A stretch of DNA of 64,000 nt from an uncultured Serinicoccus sp. (GTDB lineage Bacteria; Actinomycetota; Actinomycetes; Actinomycetales; Dermatophilaceae), in assembly GCF_947500995.1 (NCBI RefSeq), contig NZ_CANMUA010000001.1, positions 372,001 through 436,000 of the forward strand, given 5' to 3'. The notes under the pieces are model-generated. The model made no database searches. It saw only the letters and a list, made by a program, of their open reading frames with translations, and was not told the DNA's origin. The translations under genes were made by a program, and so were the position numbers. Below, in pieces: positions 38,510 through 47,041 of the stretch (positions within the stretch are counted from its first letter, which is position 1; each line of letters starts with the position of its first letter).

Positions 38510-39613
38510 TCACTCGCCGGAGGCGTCCACCAGCTGCTCGGTCGCGGCCAGCATCTCCGGCTTGAAGTCGACGTCCTCGGACGGCGCCCGCATCCCCACG
38601 AAGACGGAGGTCCGCAGGGTGGCCTGCTCGGTCAGCACCTCGCTGTCCTGGAAGACCCGGAACTCCTCGGGCGTGGTGAGCTCGCTGCCCTGGTTGACGA
38701 CGAACTGGGTGTCGCGCAGCAGCGAGCCCATGACGAAGCCGCTGCCGTCCTCGAAGAGCAGGGTGACGACGTCGTCGGAGACCAGCCAGTTCTTCTCCCG
38801 CAGGCTCGCCTGGCCCGAGAGGGCGTCAGCCTGGTCCTCGGCGGCCTGGCGCACCGACGGCGCGTAGCCGTGGGTGCGGTAGTCCGGCACCTCGTCCGGC
38901 TGGGGCCACTCGGTGTAGGCGCCCACGGACCGGAGCAGCTCGCGCGGCTGCATGGTGAGGTCGCCCTGGTCACCGCGCAGCACCGGGCTGCCCTCGGAGC
39001 GCGGGTCGAAGGTGGGGACCTGGGTGTCCGGCAGCATCGGCGCCTCCCAAGTGATCCGGAAGTCCCCGCTCTCGCCGCTCTCGCTGGAGAGCAGGTGCAG
39101 GACGGGCGCGCCGTCCTCGGGGACGGTCTGCACGAGCAGGTATGCCGCGTCCTGGTCGTCCTCGCGGCTGATGGCCAGCACGTTCGGCTCGACCGGGGTC
39201 TCCTCGAGGTCCACCTCGGCCGGCTCACCGGTCACCGGCTCGAGCCGGTCGGCGGCCCGGTGGGCCCGCAGCACGCTGCCGGCCATGGACGCCTCCTGGG
39301 CCTCCTCGATGTCGTCACCGTCGCCCTGGTCGGCGCGGACCCGCTGGGTGAGAACCTCGGTGGCGACCTCCTCGGCCTCGTCCAGCGGCAGCGCGGCGGT
39401 CTCGGCGTCGGTGGTCATCTCCACCGTCTGGCCGGTCGCGTCGGCGGTGCCCGACCCGGCGTCGTCGGTCGACGCGGCGTCGTCGGCGGTGGCGCTGGAG
39501 TTGCCCCCGGCGGCGTCGGTGGTGGCGTCGCCGCCGGTGTCGTCACCGGAGCAAGCGGCAAGAACGAGGGCCGAGCTCAGCGTGGCGGCGGCGGTGATCC
39601 TGGAGAACTTCAT
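38510..39613 (-). CDS. Putative lipoprotein of unknown function
   Basis: A 367-residue exported protein. The signal peptide ends in a lipobox (LVLAAC) with Cys at residue 21, so it should be lipid-anchored on the outer face of the membrane. An Asp/Thr/Ala/Gly-rich spacer (about 22-70) leads to a folded domain without a motif I recognise. Segments such as YLLVQTVPEDGAPVLHLLSSE and SDDVVTLLFEDGSGFVMGSLL suggest beta-rich structure. It forms a minus-strand run with the ybbN-like gene. TACCAT lies 6 nt before the ATG. Confidence 0.8.
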   Translation of the reverse strand: MKFSRITAAATLSSALVLAACSGDDTGGDATTDAAGGNSSATADDAASTDDAGSGTADATGQTVEMTTDAETAALPLDEAEEVATEVLTQRVRADQGDGDDIEEAQEASMAGSVLRAHRAADRLEPVTGEPAEVDLEETPVEPNVLAISREDDQDAAYLLVQTVPEDGAPVLHLLSSESGESGDFRITWEAPMLPDTQVPTFDPRSEGSPVLRGDQGDLTMQPRELLRSVGAYTEWPQPDEVPDYRTHGYAPSVRQAAEDQADALSGQASLREKNWLVSDDVVTLLFEDGSGFVMGSLLRDTQFVVNQGSELTTPEEFRVFQDSEVLTEQATLRTSVFVGMRAPSEDVDFKPEMLAATEQLVDASGE

Positions 39614-39619
39614 AACGAT

Positions 39620-39625
39620 ATGGTA
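39620..39625 (-). promoter_or_regulatory. -10 element of the lipoprotein gene
   Basis: TACCAT on the minus strand, 6 nt before the ATG, in a locally AT-rich stretch. Confidence 0.55.
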
Positions 39626-39650
39626 AACATCGGGGACAGGTGGGGGGAAA

Positions 39651-40418
39651 TCAGCGATCTCCCAGGCTCGTGCCTGCGTCGGCGGCCCGACGGTCGCGCA
39701 CCCGCACCCCGTCGTCGTCGGCCGGCCCGCTCACGACCCGCTCCAGGACGAGGTAGAACGCGTAGATCGCGAGCAGCGCCGCCGTGACGTGCAGCAGGAG
39801 CGCCAGCGCGACCCCGACGATCACCCCGGCCGGCCAGTACCGTCCCCAGGACACGGCGAGCACGCTCGGCACCACGACCGCGAAGAGCGCCCCGAGCGCC
39901 AGCTCGACCGGCCACGGGCGGTCCCCCATCCACGGCACGACCGAGACGAGGTCGAAGAAGTCGAGGGTCGCGGCCGTGCCGAGCAGGGTGACGAGCCCCA
40001 GCAGGCCGACCAGCTGCCCCCGCTGGCGCAGGGCGCGGCTGGCCCACAGCGTGCCGATGGTGACGGCCGCCCACATCAGCCAGGCCCGCACCCGTCCGGT
40101 GCCCAGCCCGATCATCGCCGTCCGGAACACCCGGTCCGCCTCGTGCCGACCGATCTCGGGTCCCTCGAAGCTCCCGGGGCAGACCAGGGCGTCGTGCAGG
40201 ACGGCGGCCGGGAGGAAGTCACCGCTCGTGGGCACCAGCCAGGTGAAGAGGTGGGGCACCGACGCGAAGTCGGTGGTGAAGCCGGCGGGCACGACGAAGG
40301 TCGCGCCGCCCTCCTCGACGTAGCCGACCGGCTGCAGCAGCACGAAGTCGCGCCCGTCCACGCTGCGCACCTCGAGGCGCAGCGGTCCCCCGGTCTGCGG
40401 GTCGACGAACTCCCCCAT
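39651..40418 (-). CDS. DUF1353 domain protein with membrane-spanning C terminus
   Basis: A 255-residue protein. The first 125 residues match the DUF1353 pattern (GFTTDFASVPHLFTWLVPTSG, AAVLHDALV, EADRVFRTAM), a family found in phage and bacterial proteins with unknown activity. The remainder has about four hydrophobic helices, an unusual addition because many DUF1353 proteins are short and soluble. GGAGG lies 8 nt before the ATG at 40418. It starts 5 bp after the prolyl iminopeptidase stop and is probably co-transcribed with it. Confidence 0.75.
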   Translation of the reverse strand: MGEFVDPQTGGPLRLEVRSVDGRDFVLLQPVGYVEEGGATFVVPAGFTTDFASVPHLFTWLVPTSGDFLPAAVLHDALVCPGSFEGPEIGRHEADRVFRTAMIGLGTGRVRAWLMWAAVTIGTLWASRALRQRGQLVGLLGLVTLLGTAATLDFFDLVSVVPWMGDRPWPVELALGALFAVVVPSVLAVSWGRYWPAGVIVGVALALLLHVTAALLAIYAFYLVLERVVSGPADDDGVRVRDRRAADAGTSLGDR

Positions 40419-40423
40419 GGGGT

Positions 40424-41407
40424 CTACCTCCTGCTGGTCGCGAACCTGTCGGTCGCCCGGACGAGGGCGTCCAGGGTGCCCGGCTCGGAGAACGCGTGCC
40501 CCGCGTCGGGGACCACCGTGAAGTCGGCGTGCGGCAGCCGCGCGGCGAGGTCGAAGGCCGTGCGCGCCGGCGTGCACATGTCCAGCCGGCCCTGGACGAT
40601 CACCGTGGGGATGGGGGCCAGCGCCGGGGCCTGGTCGAGCAGCGCACCCTCCCGTAGGAAGCCGCCGTGCACGAAGTAGTGGTTCTCGATCCGGGCGAAG
40701 GCCACCGCCTGCTGCGGCTCGGTCGCCTTCCGGAAGGCCTCCTCGTCCGGCTCCACCGTGATGACCCGTGACTCCCAGCCGCTCCACGCCACGGCGGCGG
40801 GGACGTGGACCGCGGGGTCGGGGTCGAAGAGCAGCTCGTGGTAGGCCAGCTGCATCTCGTGCCGCCGCTCCGGGGCCACCGGCGCCGCGAAGTCGGCCCA
40901 GTGGTCGGGGTAGACGTGCTCGAGGTGGCCCCGCTCGTACATCCAGGACAGCTCGGACGGGCGCAGGGTGAAGATGCCGCGCAGCACCAGCTCGCTCACC
41001 CGGTCGGGGTGGGCCTGCGCGTAGGCCAGGGACAGGCAGGACCCCCACGACCCGCCGAAGACCTGCCAGGTCCCGATGCCGAGGTGCTCCCGGATGTGCT
41101 CCATGTCGGCGACGAGGTGGCCGGTCGTGTTGGTCGCCCAGACGGCGGGGTCCACCGTGGTCGACGCGTGCGGGGTGGAGCGCCCGGCCATCCGCTGGTC
41201 GACCAGGACGATGCGGTAGCGCTCGGGGTCGAACACCCGGCGCTGCTTCGGGCTCGTGCCGCTGCCCGGGCCGCCGTGCACGAAGATGACGGGCTTGCCC
41301 TCCGGGTTGCCGGACTGCTCGACGTAGACCTGGTGACCCTGCCCCACGGCCAGCATCTCGGTCCGGTAGGGCTCGATCTCGGGGTAGAAGGTCCGCCGCT
41401 CGCTCAT
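40424..41407 (-). CDS. pip: Prolyl iminopeptidase
   Basis: A 327-residue alpha/beta-hydrolase (S33 family) that removes N-terminal proline from peptides. HGGPGSGTSP is the oxyanion region, the nucleophile is Ser in GGSWGSCLS, the acid is Asp in GRLDMCTP and the base is His in AGHAF. The overall motifs (FDPERYRIVLVDQRMAGRSTPHA) are those of the Pip family; the usual DQRGxGxS has Met-Ala here. ATG 41407 is preceded by TACCGT at 6 nt; the open frame upstream runs into repeat sequence. Confidence 0.92.
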   Translation of the reverse strand: MSERRTFYPEIEPYRTEMLAVGQGHQVYVEQSGNPEGKPVIFVHGGPGSGTSPKQRRVFDPERYRIVLVDQRMAGRSTPHASTTVDPAVWATNTTGHLVADMEHIREHLGIGTWQVFGGSWGSCLSLAYAQAHPDRVSELVLRGIFTLRPSELSWMYERGHLEHVYPDHWADFAAPVAPERRHEMQLAYHELLFDPDPAVHVPAAVAWSGWESRVITVEPDEEAFRKATEPQQAVAFARIENHYFVHGGFLREGALLDQAPALAPIPTVIVQGRLDMCTPARTAFDLAARLPHADFTVVPDAGHAFSEPGTLDALVRATDRFATSRR

Positions 41408-41413
41408 CCCCCG

Positions 41414-41419
41414 ACGGTA
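41414..41419 (-). promoter_or_regulatory. -10 element of pip
   Basis: TACCGT on the minus strand, 6 nt before the ATG. Confidence 0.5.
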
Positions 41420-41432
41420 GCGCTCCCGTCGG

Positions 41433-41574
41433 CCTGAGCAGAGAAACAGGCCCGGCGCAGGGGTTGCAGCACCTGCCTCGGGCACGTCTCTCTGCTCAGG
41501 CGCAGGTGAGGGCGCGCTTCTCTGCTCAGGCTCAGGCGCAGGTGAGGGCGTGAGGGCGCGCTTCTGTGCTCAGG
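41433..41574. repeat. Short repeat cluster with TCTCTGCTCAGG cores
   Basis: The 162-bp gap between pip and the acetyltransferase gene contains CCTGAGCAGAGA (41433-41444), two direct TCTCTGCTCAGG copies (41509-41530 region), a TCTGTGCTCAGG variant at 41563, and repeated GCGCAGGTGAGGGCG blocks between them. Inverted and direct copies together can form hairpins. The last copy enters the acetyltransferase stop region. Possible terminator or expanded minisatellite. Confidence 0.6.
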
Positions 41575-42145
41575 CCGGGTGGCGCACCATGCGCAGCTCG
41601 ACGACCCCGTCGTGGCCGTCGAGGTTCTCCGCCCCGTCCAGGGCGAACCCCTGCCGCTCGTAGAAGCGGACGGCCCGGTGGTTGCCCCGCGCCACCCAGA
41701 GGTATGCCGACCGCTCGCCGAGGGTGCGCAGGAGCAGCTCCTGCGCGAGGCCGCTCCCCTGGTGCTCGGGGGCGACGTTGAGCGACCAGACCTGGTGCGG
41801 GACCGGCGCGTCCTCCTCGCGCGCCGGGCCGTGCATGCAGAAGCCGGCCGGCTCGCCCCCGACCAGGGCGACGAGGAAGCCGCGCCCGTCGTCGGCGACC
41901 CGCCCCTGGGCGTACGCCGCGGCGACCTGCTCCCACAGCGGCCGGAACTGCTCCGGCTCCAGCGCGTCGACGACCTCGTCGGCCATGATGCCGCGGTAGG
42001 TCTCCCGCCAGACCCGGGCGTGCAGCAGGGCGAACGGCTCGGGGTCCCCGAGCCGCGGCTCCCGGATCTCCCAGGCACCGGGCACCCCGTCCGCGACCCC
42101 GGCGTCCCGGGCGGGCGGGACGCCGTCGTCGTCTGGCCCCGTCAC
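41570..42145 (-). CDS. GNAT family N-acetyltransferase
   Basis: A 191-residue single-domain acetyltransferase. The acetyl-CoA pyrophosphate loop is [15 protein letters not shown] near residue 128, preceded by the beta4 strand HQVWSLNV and followed by the [13 protein letters not shown] motif. The substrate is unknown. The start is GTG at 42145, overlapping the thiolase stop (GTGA), so it is translated after the thiolase gene, although a functional link is not evident. Confidence 0.88.
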   Translation of the reverse strand: MTGPDDDGVPPARDAGVADGVPGAWEIREPRLGDPEPFALLHARVWRETYRGIMADEVVDALEPEQFRPLWEQVAAAYAQGRVADDGRGFLVALVGGEPAGFCMHGPAREEDAPVPHQVWSLNVAPEHQGSGLAQELLLRTLGERSAYLWVARGNHRAVRFYERQGFALDGAENLDGHDGVVELRMVRHPA

Positions 42146-43347
42146 CGGGACGGCACGGTGACGAGGAGGGCGTCGCCCTGGCCTCCGCCCCCGCAGAGCC
42201 CGGCCGCGCCGGTGCCACCGCCGCGGCGCTGCAGCTCGAGGGCGAGGTGCAGCAGGATCCGCGCACCGGACATGCCGATGGGGTGACCCAGCGCGATGGC
42301 GCCGCCGTTGACGTTGACCCGCTCCTCGTCGAGGCCGAGCTCCTGCACGGAGGCCAGCCCGACGGCCGCGAAGGCCTCGTTGATCTCCACGAGGTCCAGG
42401 TCGGTGGGCTCGATGCCCTGCTTGGCGCAGGCCGCGGCGATGGCGCGGGCGGGTTGGCTCTGCAGGGTCGAGTCCGGCCCGGCGACCATGCCGTGCGCGC
42501 CGATCTCGGCGATCCAGTCCAGACCGAGCTCGGTGGCACGGGCCTTGCTCATGACGACCACCGCGCAGGCGCCGTCGGAGATCTGCGAGGCCGACCCGGC
42601 GGTGATGGTGCCCTCGGGCGAGAACGCCGGCCGCAGCCGGCCCAGGGACTCCACGGTCGTGTCGGCCCGGATGCCCTCGTCGGCGGAGACGGTCAGCGGC
42701 TCACCCTTGCGCTGCGGGATGTGGACGGGCACCACCTCGTCGGCGAAGACGCCGTTCTCCCAGGCGGCGGCGGCGCGCTGGTGGCTGCGCGCGGAGAAGG
42801 CGTCCTGCGCCTCCCGGGTGAAGTGCCCGGCCGCGTCGGCCTGGTTGGCCCCTTCGGTGAGCCCGCCCATCGCCTGGTCGGTGAAGGCGTCCCACAGCCC
42901 GTCGTGGGCCATGTGGTCGCGCATGGTGACGTCGCCGTACTTGAACCCCGTGCGCGAGCGCTCCAGCAGGTGCGGCGCCTGGCTCATCGACTCCTGGCCG
43001 CCGGCGACGACGACGTCGACCTCCCCGGCGCGGATGAGCTGGTCGGCCAGCGCGATGGCGTCGATGCCGGACAGGCACACCTTGTTGATGGTGAGGGCGG
43101 GGACGTCCATCGGGATCCCCCCGGCGACCGCGGCCTGACGGGCCGGGATCTGGCCGGCGCCGGCGGTGAGCACCTGGCCCATGATGACGTAGTCGACCTG
43201 GTCACCGCGCACCCCGGCCCGCTCGAGGGCGCCGGCGATGGCGGCACCGCCCAGCTGGGCGCCGGACAGCGAGGAGAGCGAGCCGAGCAGGCGTCCCATG
43301 GGCGTGCGGGCGCCGGCGACGAGGACCGAGGTGGTGGGTTCTGACAT
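42142..43347 (-). CDS. Acetyl-CoA C-acetyltransferase (thiolase)
   Basis: A 401-residue thiolase. Active residues are Cys in [11 protein letters not shown], His in [13 protein letters not shown] and Cys in [10 protein letters not shown], all in place. It condenses two acetyl-CoA or cleaves acetoacetyl-CoA. With the 3-hydroxyacyl-CoA dehydrogenase at 48.5 kb and enoyl-CoA hydratase at 23.9 kb it covers beta-oxidation or butanoyl-CoA steps. ATG 43347 has GGAGGAG about 8 nt upstream; a more distant alternative start was rejected because it would bury that site. Confidence 0.95.
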   Translation of the reverse strand: MSEPTTSVLVAGARTPMGRLLGSLSSLSGAQLGGAAIAGALERAGVRGDQVDYVIMGQVLTAGAGQIPARQAAVAGGIPMDVPALTINKVCLSGIDAIALADQLIRAGEVDVVVAGGQESMSQAPHLLERSRTGFKYGDVTMRDHMAHDGLWDAFTDQAMGGLTEGANQADAAGHFTREAQDAFSARSHQRAAAAWENGVFADEVVPVHIPQRKGEPLTVSADEGIRADTTVESLGRLRPAFSPEGTITAGSASQISDGACAVVVMSKARATELGLDWIAEIGAHGMVAGPDSTLQSQPARAIAAACAKQGIEPTDLDLVEINEAFAAVGLASVQELGLDEERVNVNGGAIALGHPIGMSGARILLHLALELQRRGGGTGAAGLCGGGGQGDALLVTVPSR

Positions 43348-43425
43348 CTGCGCGGACTCCTCCAGCGACGGTGACGGGTATGCAGCCACTCGCCACTGTA
43401 GCGGCGCGGCACCCCTTCCCCGGGG

Positions 43426-44940
43426 TCAGCCGCCGTGCACCACCTGACCGTCCAGAACCGTCGCGCTGACCACCGTGTAGCGGAACCGTCGGGCCCGTTC
43501 GGCGCTGGTGGGCGCCGCCACGAGCGGGTCGTGGTCGAGCAGCGCCAGGTCGCCCCGGGCACCGGCCCGGACGCGCTGCCCGTCCACCGAGGCGGCGAGC
43601 GCCTCCCTCGCGCCGATCTCCTGCTCGGGGTGCCAGCTCTCCCCGTCCTCAGGACCGCGGTGCACCGCCGCCGCCATCGCCAGCCACGGGTCCAGGGGCG
43701 AGACCGGGGCGTCCGACCCCATGCTGAGCTCGATGCCGGCGTCGAGAAAGCTGCGCAGCGTGAAGGTGCGGGCGGTCCGGTCCGGCCAGCAGCGCTCGGT
43801 CACCGGGCGGTCGTCCAGGAGGTGGGCGGGCTGCACGCTCGCGACGACGCGCTGCGGCAGGGCGGCCCACCGGCGGACGTCGGCGGGGGTGATGAGCTGG
43901 GCGTGCTCGATCGACCCGGAGGCCCCGGTGGCCTCGAAGGCGTCCAGGACGGCGCCGACCGCGGCGTCGCCGATCGCGTGCAGGGCGGCCTGCAGCCCGG
44001 CCCCCCGGGCCCGCTGCAGCAGCGAGATGAGCTCGTCCACCGGGTAGTTCGCCGCGCCCGCCGGCTCCTCGAGCAGGTGGCCGTCGGCGTAGGGGTCGCA
44101 GCACCAGGCGGTCCGGGTGTTGAGCGAGCCGTCGGTGATGACCTTGAGCGGGCCCATCGTCACCAGACCGTCGGTCGCGCGGATCGGGTCGCCGGTGCGC
44201 AGCCCCGCGGCGTTGACGGTCTCCAGACCTTCGGGGTAGACCCCGGTGCGGGCGCGCAGCGGGGGCGTGCCCTCCGCGCTGCGCTCACGCCACTGCTCCC
44301 AGGGCTGCCCGAACTCTAGGTCGACGATCCCGACGACCCCCCGGGTGTGCGCGTCCTGGATGGCCCGGGCGACGGCATACTCGGACTCCTCCTGGGCGCC
44401 GTGCAGCCGCTGCAGGCGGTCGTAGAGCGGGAACCAGTCGGCCTCGGCCACGACCCCCTCGACGATCGGGCCGCCGAGCAGCCGGAGGGCCCGGGTGTTG
44501 AGCCAGCCGTGGTGGCCGTCGCCGCTGATGAGGGCCACCGGCACCTCGCCCGTCACCGCGTCCAGCTCGGCCACCGTCGGCTGCTGCAGCCACCGGCCGG
44601 TGCGGTGGCCCCACCCGACGAGCACCCCGGTGGGGCTGTCGAACCCCCAGGTCAGCCGGTCGACGACCCGGGCGAGCACCTCGGCGGGGCTGGCGGTGCC
44701 GGAGGTGTCGAGGCGGGTCTGCCCGAGACCCCACTGGACCATGTGCACGTGGGTGTCCCACAGGCCGGGGATGACGTGCCGTCCGCCGCCGTCGAGCTCG
44801 GGCACGGCCGGACCCTCGGGGCGCAGGCGTGGCCCGACCGCCTCGACCACCCCGTCCCGGACGAGCACGTCCACCGGCTCGGTGGGCGGGCCGGCGTCGA
44901 TCGCGACGACGCGCACGTCGCGCAGCAGCAGGTCGCTCAT
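43426..44940 (-). CDS. Amidohydrolase family protein, YtcJ-like
   Basis: A 504-residue metal-dependent hydrolase of the amidohydrolase superfamily (subtype III-like). PGLWDTHVHMVQWG gives the HxH metal ligands. GPLKVITDGSLNTR contains the usual Lys position, HAIGDAAV and IEHAQLI supply further His residues, and MGSDAPVSPLDPW the Asp. YtcJ-type proteins hydrolyse N-formyl or cyclic amides; the true substrate is not evident. It is divergent from the methylmalonyl-CoA epimerase gene, and both have TANNNT elements in a 69-bp gap. Confidence 0.88.
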   Translation of the reverse strand: MSDLLLRDVRVVAIDAGPPTEPVDVLVRDGVVEAVGPRLRPEGPAVPELDGGGRHVIPGLWDTHVHMVQWGLGQTRLDTSGTASPAEVLARVVDRLTWGFDSPTGVLVGWGHRTGRWLQQPTVAELDAVTGEVPVALISGDGHHGWLNTRALRLLGGPIVEGVVAEADWFPLYDRLQRLHGAQEESEYAVARAIQDAHTRGVVGIVDLEFGQPWEQWRERSAEGTPPLRARTGVYPEGLETVNAAGLRTGDPIRATDGLVTMGPLKVITDGSLNTRTAWCCDPYADGHLLEEPAGAANYPVDELISLLQRARGAGLQAALHAIGDAAVGAVLDAFEATGASGSIEHAQLITPADVRRWAALPQRVVASVQPAHLLDDRPVTERCWPDRTARTFTLRSFLDAGIELSMGSDAPVSPLDPWLAMAAAVHRGPEDGESWHPEQEIGAREALAASVDGQRVRAGARGDLALLDHDPLVAAPTSAERARRFRYTVVSATVLDGQVVHGG

Positions 44941-44946
44941 GCACGG

Positions 44947-44952
44947 ATGCTA
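44947..44952 (-). promoter_or_regulatory. -10 element of the amidohydrolase gene
   Basis: TAGCAT on the minus strand, 6 nt before the ATG at 44940. Confidence 0.5.
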
Positions 44953-44997
44953 GGCGACATACCGCAGTGGCTCCGCAGGGTGGGTCCGCGCCAGCCC

Positions 44998-45003
44998 TAC
45001 GGT
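44998..45003 (+). promoter_or_regulatory. -10 element of the epimerase gene
   Basis: TACGGT followed by GGACCC and then the ATG at 45010. Confidence 0.5.
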
Positions 45004-45009
45004 GGACCC

Positions 45010-45495
45010 ATGAGCCCGAGCGCGCCCAGCCACGAGCCGGCGGGAGGCGAGGCCCTGGCCCCCTTCCTGCTGGCGGTCGACCACGTCGGGCTGGCGGTGC
45101 CCGACCTCGACGCCGCGATCGCCTTCCACCGCGACGTCCTCGGGCACCGTGTCGTCCACGAGGAGACCAACGCCGAGCAGGGGGTGCGGGAGGCGATGGT
45201 CGCGGTCGGACCGGCCGACCCGCACGGCGGCGACCAGCCGACCATGCTGCAGCTGCTCGCCCCCACCGACCCGGGGTCGACGATCGCCCGGTTCCTCGAG
45301 CGCCACGGCCCCGGGCTGCAGCAGCTGGCCTACCGGGTCAGCGACCTGGAGGCCGCGAGCGCCGTGCTCCGCGGCCGCGGGCTGCGGCTGCTCTACGACC
45401 AGCCGCGCCGCGGGACGGCGGGGTCGCGCATCAACTTCATCCACCCCAAGGACGCCGGCGGGGTGCTCGTGGAGCTCGTGGAGCCCGCCGGGTGA
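45010..45495 (+). CDS. mce: Methylmalonyl-CoA epimerase
   Basis: A 161-residue vicinal-oxygen-chelate protein. VDHVGLAVPDLDAAI supplies the first metal His; LQLLAPTDP, LQQLAYRVSD and GVLVELVEP give the remaining ligand strands (Glu near the C terminus). It interconverts (S)- and (R)-methylmalonyl-CoA in propionate metabolism. ATG 45010 is fixed by TACGGT 6 nt upstream. It overlaps the next gene (GTGA). Confidence 0.92.
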   Translation: MSPSAPSHEPAGGEALAPFLLAVDHVGLAVPDLDAAIAFHRDVLGHRVVHEETNAEQGVREAMVAVGPADPHGGDQPTMLQLLAPTDPGSTIARFLERHGPGLQQLAYRVSDLEAASAVLRGRGLRLLYDQPRRGTAGSRINFIHPKDAGGVLVELVEPAG

Positions 45496-46847
45496 CGACG
45501 CAGCGCACGCAGGACCCCACGGCCCGGGCCGCGCGGCTGCGCGCGGCCGCGCGGGCGGTCCACCCGACGGCCGTCCCCCGGGCGGGGGTGCGAGCCGTGC
45601 AGCGCTGGCGGGACTTCCGGGTGCGCCAGCGCGAGCTGCTGGACGAGAGCAACCGGCTGCAGTCCGAGCTCTGGGCGCAGATCCACGCGGACCACCCGGA
45701 GGCGGCGGCCGCCGTCCACGCGGGCCCCGCCGCCGGCCCCCAGCCGCCGCTCCCCGCCGGCGTCGAGGGACAGCCCGCCCGGGTGGGTGGGTCGCCGCGG
45801 CGACCCACGCTGCTGTCGGCCTCGGCCTTCTCCATCGGCTTCACCGGGGCGCTCGGGGTGCTGCTGGCCTGGCTGCTGCTGCAGAACCTCACTCGGCTGT
45901 CCTCGGTGCTCACCTACCTGCTGGTCGCCGTCTTCCTCACCCTCGCGCTGAACCCACTCGTCGAGTGGCTCACCCGCCGGGGGGTGAGCCGGCCGAGCAG
46001 CGTCTTCTGCGTCTTCATGAGCTTCGTCACGGTCGTGGGGGTGAGCGCGGTGACCCTGCTGCCGGGGGTGGTCGGGCAGGCGGTGACCCTCGTCGAGCGG
46101 GCCCCCGTGGTCCTGGACGAGCTGTCCGGCACGCCGTGGATGGTCGAGCTCGACCGGCGCTACGCCGTGAGCGAGCGCGCCACGACCGAGGTCGACCGGC
46201 TGCTCACCGAGAGCGACACCTGGACCGCGCTCTTCGGGGGCGTGCTGGGCGCGGCCGGGTGGGTCGCCGGCAGCCTCGTCGGGCTGCTGACCTCCGCCAT
46301 CCTCACCCTCTACCTCTTGGCGACGCTGCCCTCGGTCAAGGACGCGGCCTACCGGCTCGTGCCGAGCAGCCGCCGTCCGGGTGTCGTCCGGCTCGCCGAG
46401 GAGATCATGCGCCGGGTCGGCGGGTATGCCCTCGGCCAGGCCACCGTGGCGACGATCAACGCCGTGTGCTCGTGGCTGATGATGCAGGTCCTCGGCATCC
46501 CCTACGCCGCCATCCTGGCCGTCTCGGTGGGCCTGCTGGGCCTCATCCCGCTCATCGGCGCCACCCTGGGCGCCGTCATCGTGGCCGTCTCGGCCCTGGC
46601 CGTGTCACCGACGGTGGCGCTCGTCGTGCTCGTCTACTACGTCGTCTACCAGCAGCTCGAGAACTACTGGATCGTCCCCCGCATCATGAAGCGCACCGTC
46701 TCGGTGCCGGGGGCCGTCACGGTGGTCGCGGTGCTCGCGGGCGGCACCCTGCTGGGGGTCCTCGGCGCCCTCATCGCCATCCCCGTGGCCGCGGGCCTGC
46801 TCCTCATCTACGAGGAGGTCCTGGTCCCGCGCCAGGAGCGTCTCTAG
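45492..46847 (+). CDS. AI-2E family transporter
   Basis: A 451-residue membrane protein. About 105 cytoplasmic residues with a basic helix (RWRDFRVRQRELLDESNRLQSEL) precede about eight helices. The C-terminal core contains GLLGLIPLIGATLGAVIVA and YVVYQQLENYWIVPRIM, which are diagnostic of the family. Family members export small molecules or act as Na+/H+ antiporters; the AI-2 link is historical. The GTG overlaps the epimerase stop by 4 nt. A tandem repeat array starts 2 bp after its stop codon. Confidence 0.9.
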   Translation: MTTQRTQDPTARAARLRAAARAVHPTAVPRAGVRAVQRWRDFRVRQRELLDESNRLQSELWAQIHADHPEAAAAVHAGPAAGPQPPLPAGVEGQPARVGGSPRRPTLLSASAFSIGFTGALGVLLAWLLLQNLTRLSSVLTYLLVAVFLTLALNPLVEWLTRRGVSRPSSVFCVFMSFVTVVGVSAVTLLPGVVGQAVTLVERAPVVLDELSGTPWMVELDRRYAVSERATTEVDRLLTESDTWTALFGGVLGAAGWVAGSLVGLLTSAILTLYLLATLPSVKDAAYRLVPSSRRPGVVRLAEEIMRRVGGYALGQATVATINAVCSWLMMQVLGIPYAAILAVSVGLLGLIPLIGATLGAVIVAVSALAVSPTVALVVLVYYVVYQQLENYWIVPRIMKRTVSVPGAVTVVAVLAGGTLLGVLGALIAIPVAAGLLLIYEEVLVPRQERL

Positions 46848-46848
46848 G

Positions 46849-46999
46849 ACCCCACCGAGCGCCGCGAATGGTTGCCTGACACCCCACCGAGCGCCGCGAA
46901 TGGTTGCCTGACACCCCACCGAGCGCCGCGACTGGTTGCCTGACACCCCACCGAGCGCCGCGAATGGTTGGCCTCACCAACCATCCGCGACGTCCGGTG
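46849..46999. repeat. 32-bp tandem repeat array, four copies, with a terminal inverted copy
   Basis: ACCGAGCGCCGCGAATGGTT recurs at exact 32-bp spacing (46854, 46886, 46918, 46950). Copy three differs by one base. The fourth runs straight into an inverted copy (46973-46999), giving an imperfect stem of about 23 bp. No spacer sequence lies between units. The remaining 42 bp before the GNAT stop codon show nothing else. It probably also ends transcription of the epimerase/transporter operon. Confidence 0.85.
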
Positions 47000-47041
47000 A
47001 AGGAACGTCGGTCAGGCGAAGGAGCCGCCGAACGACGAGGG

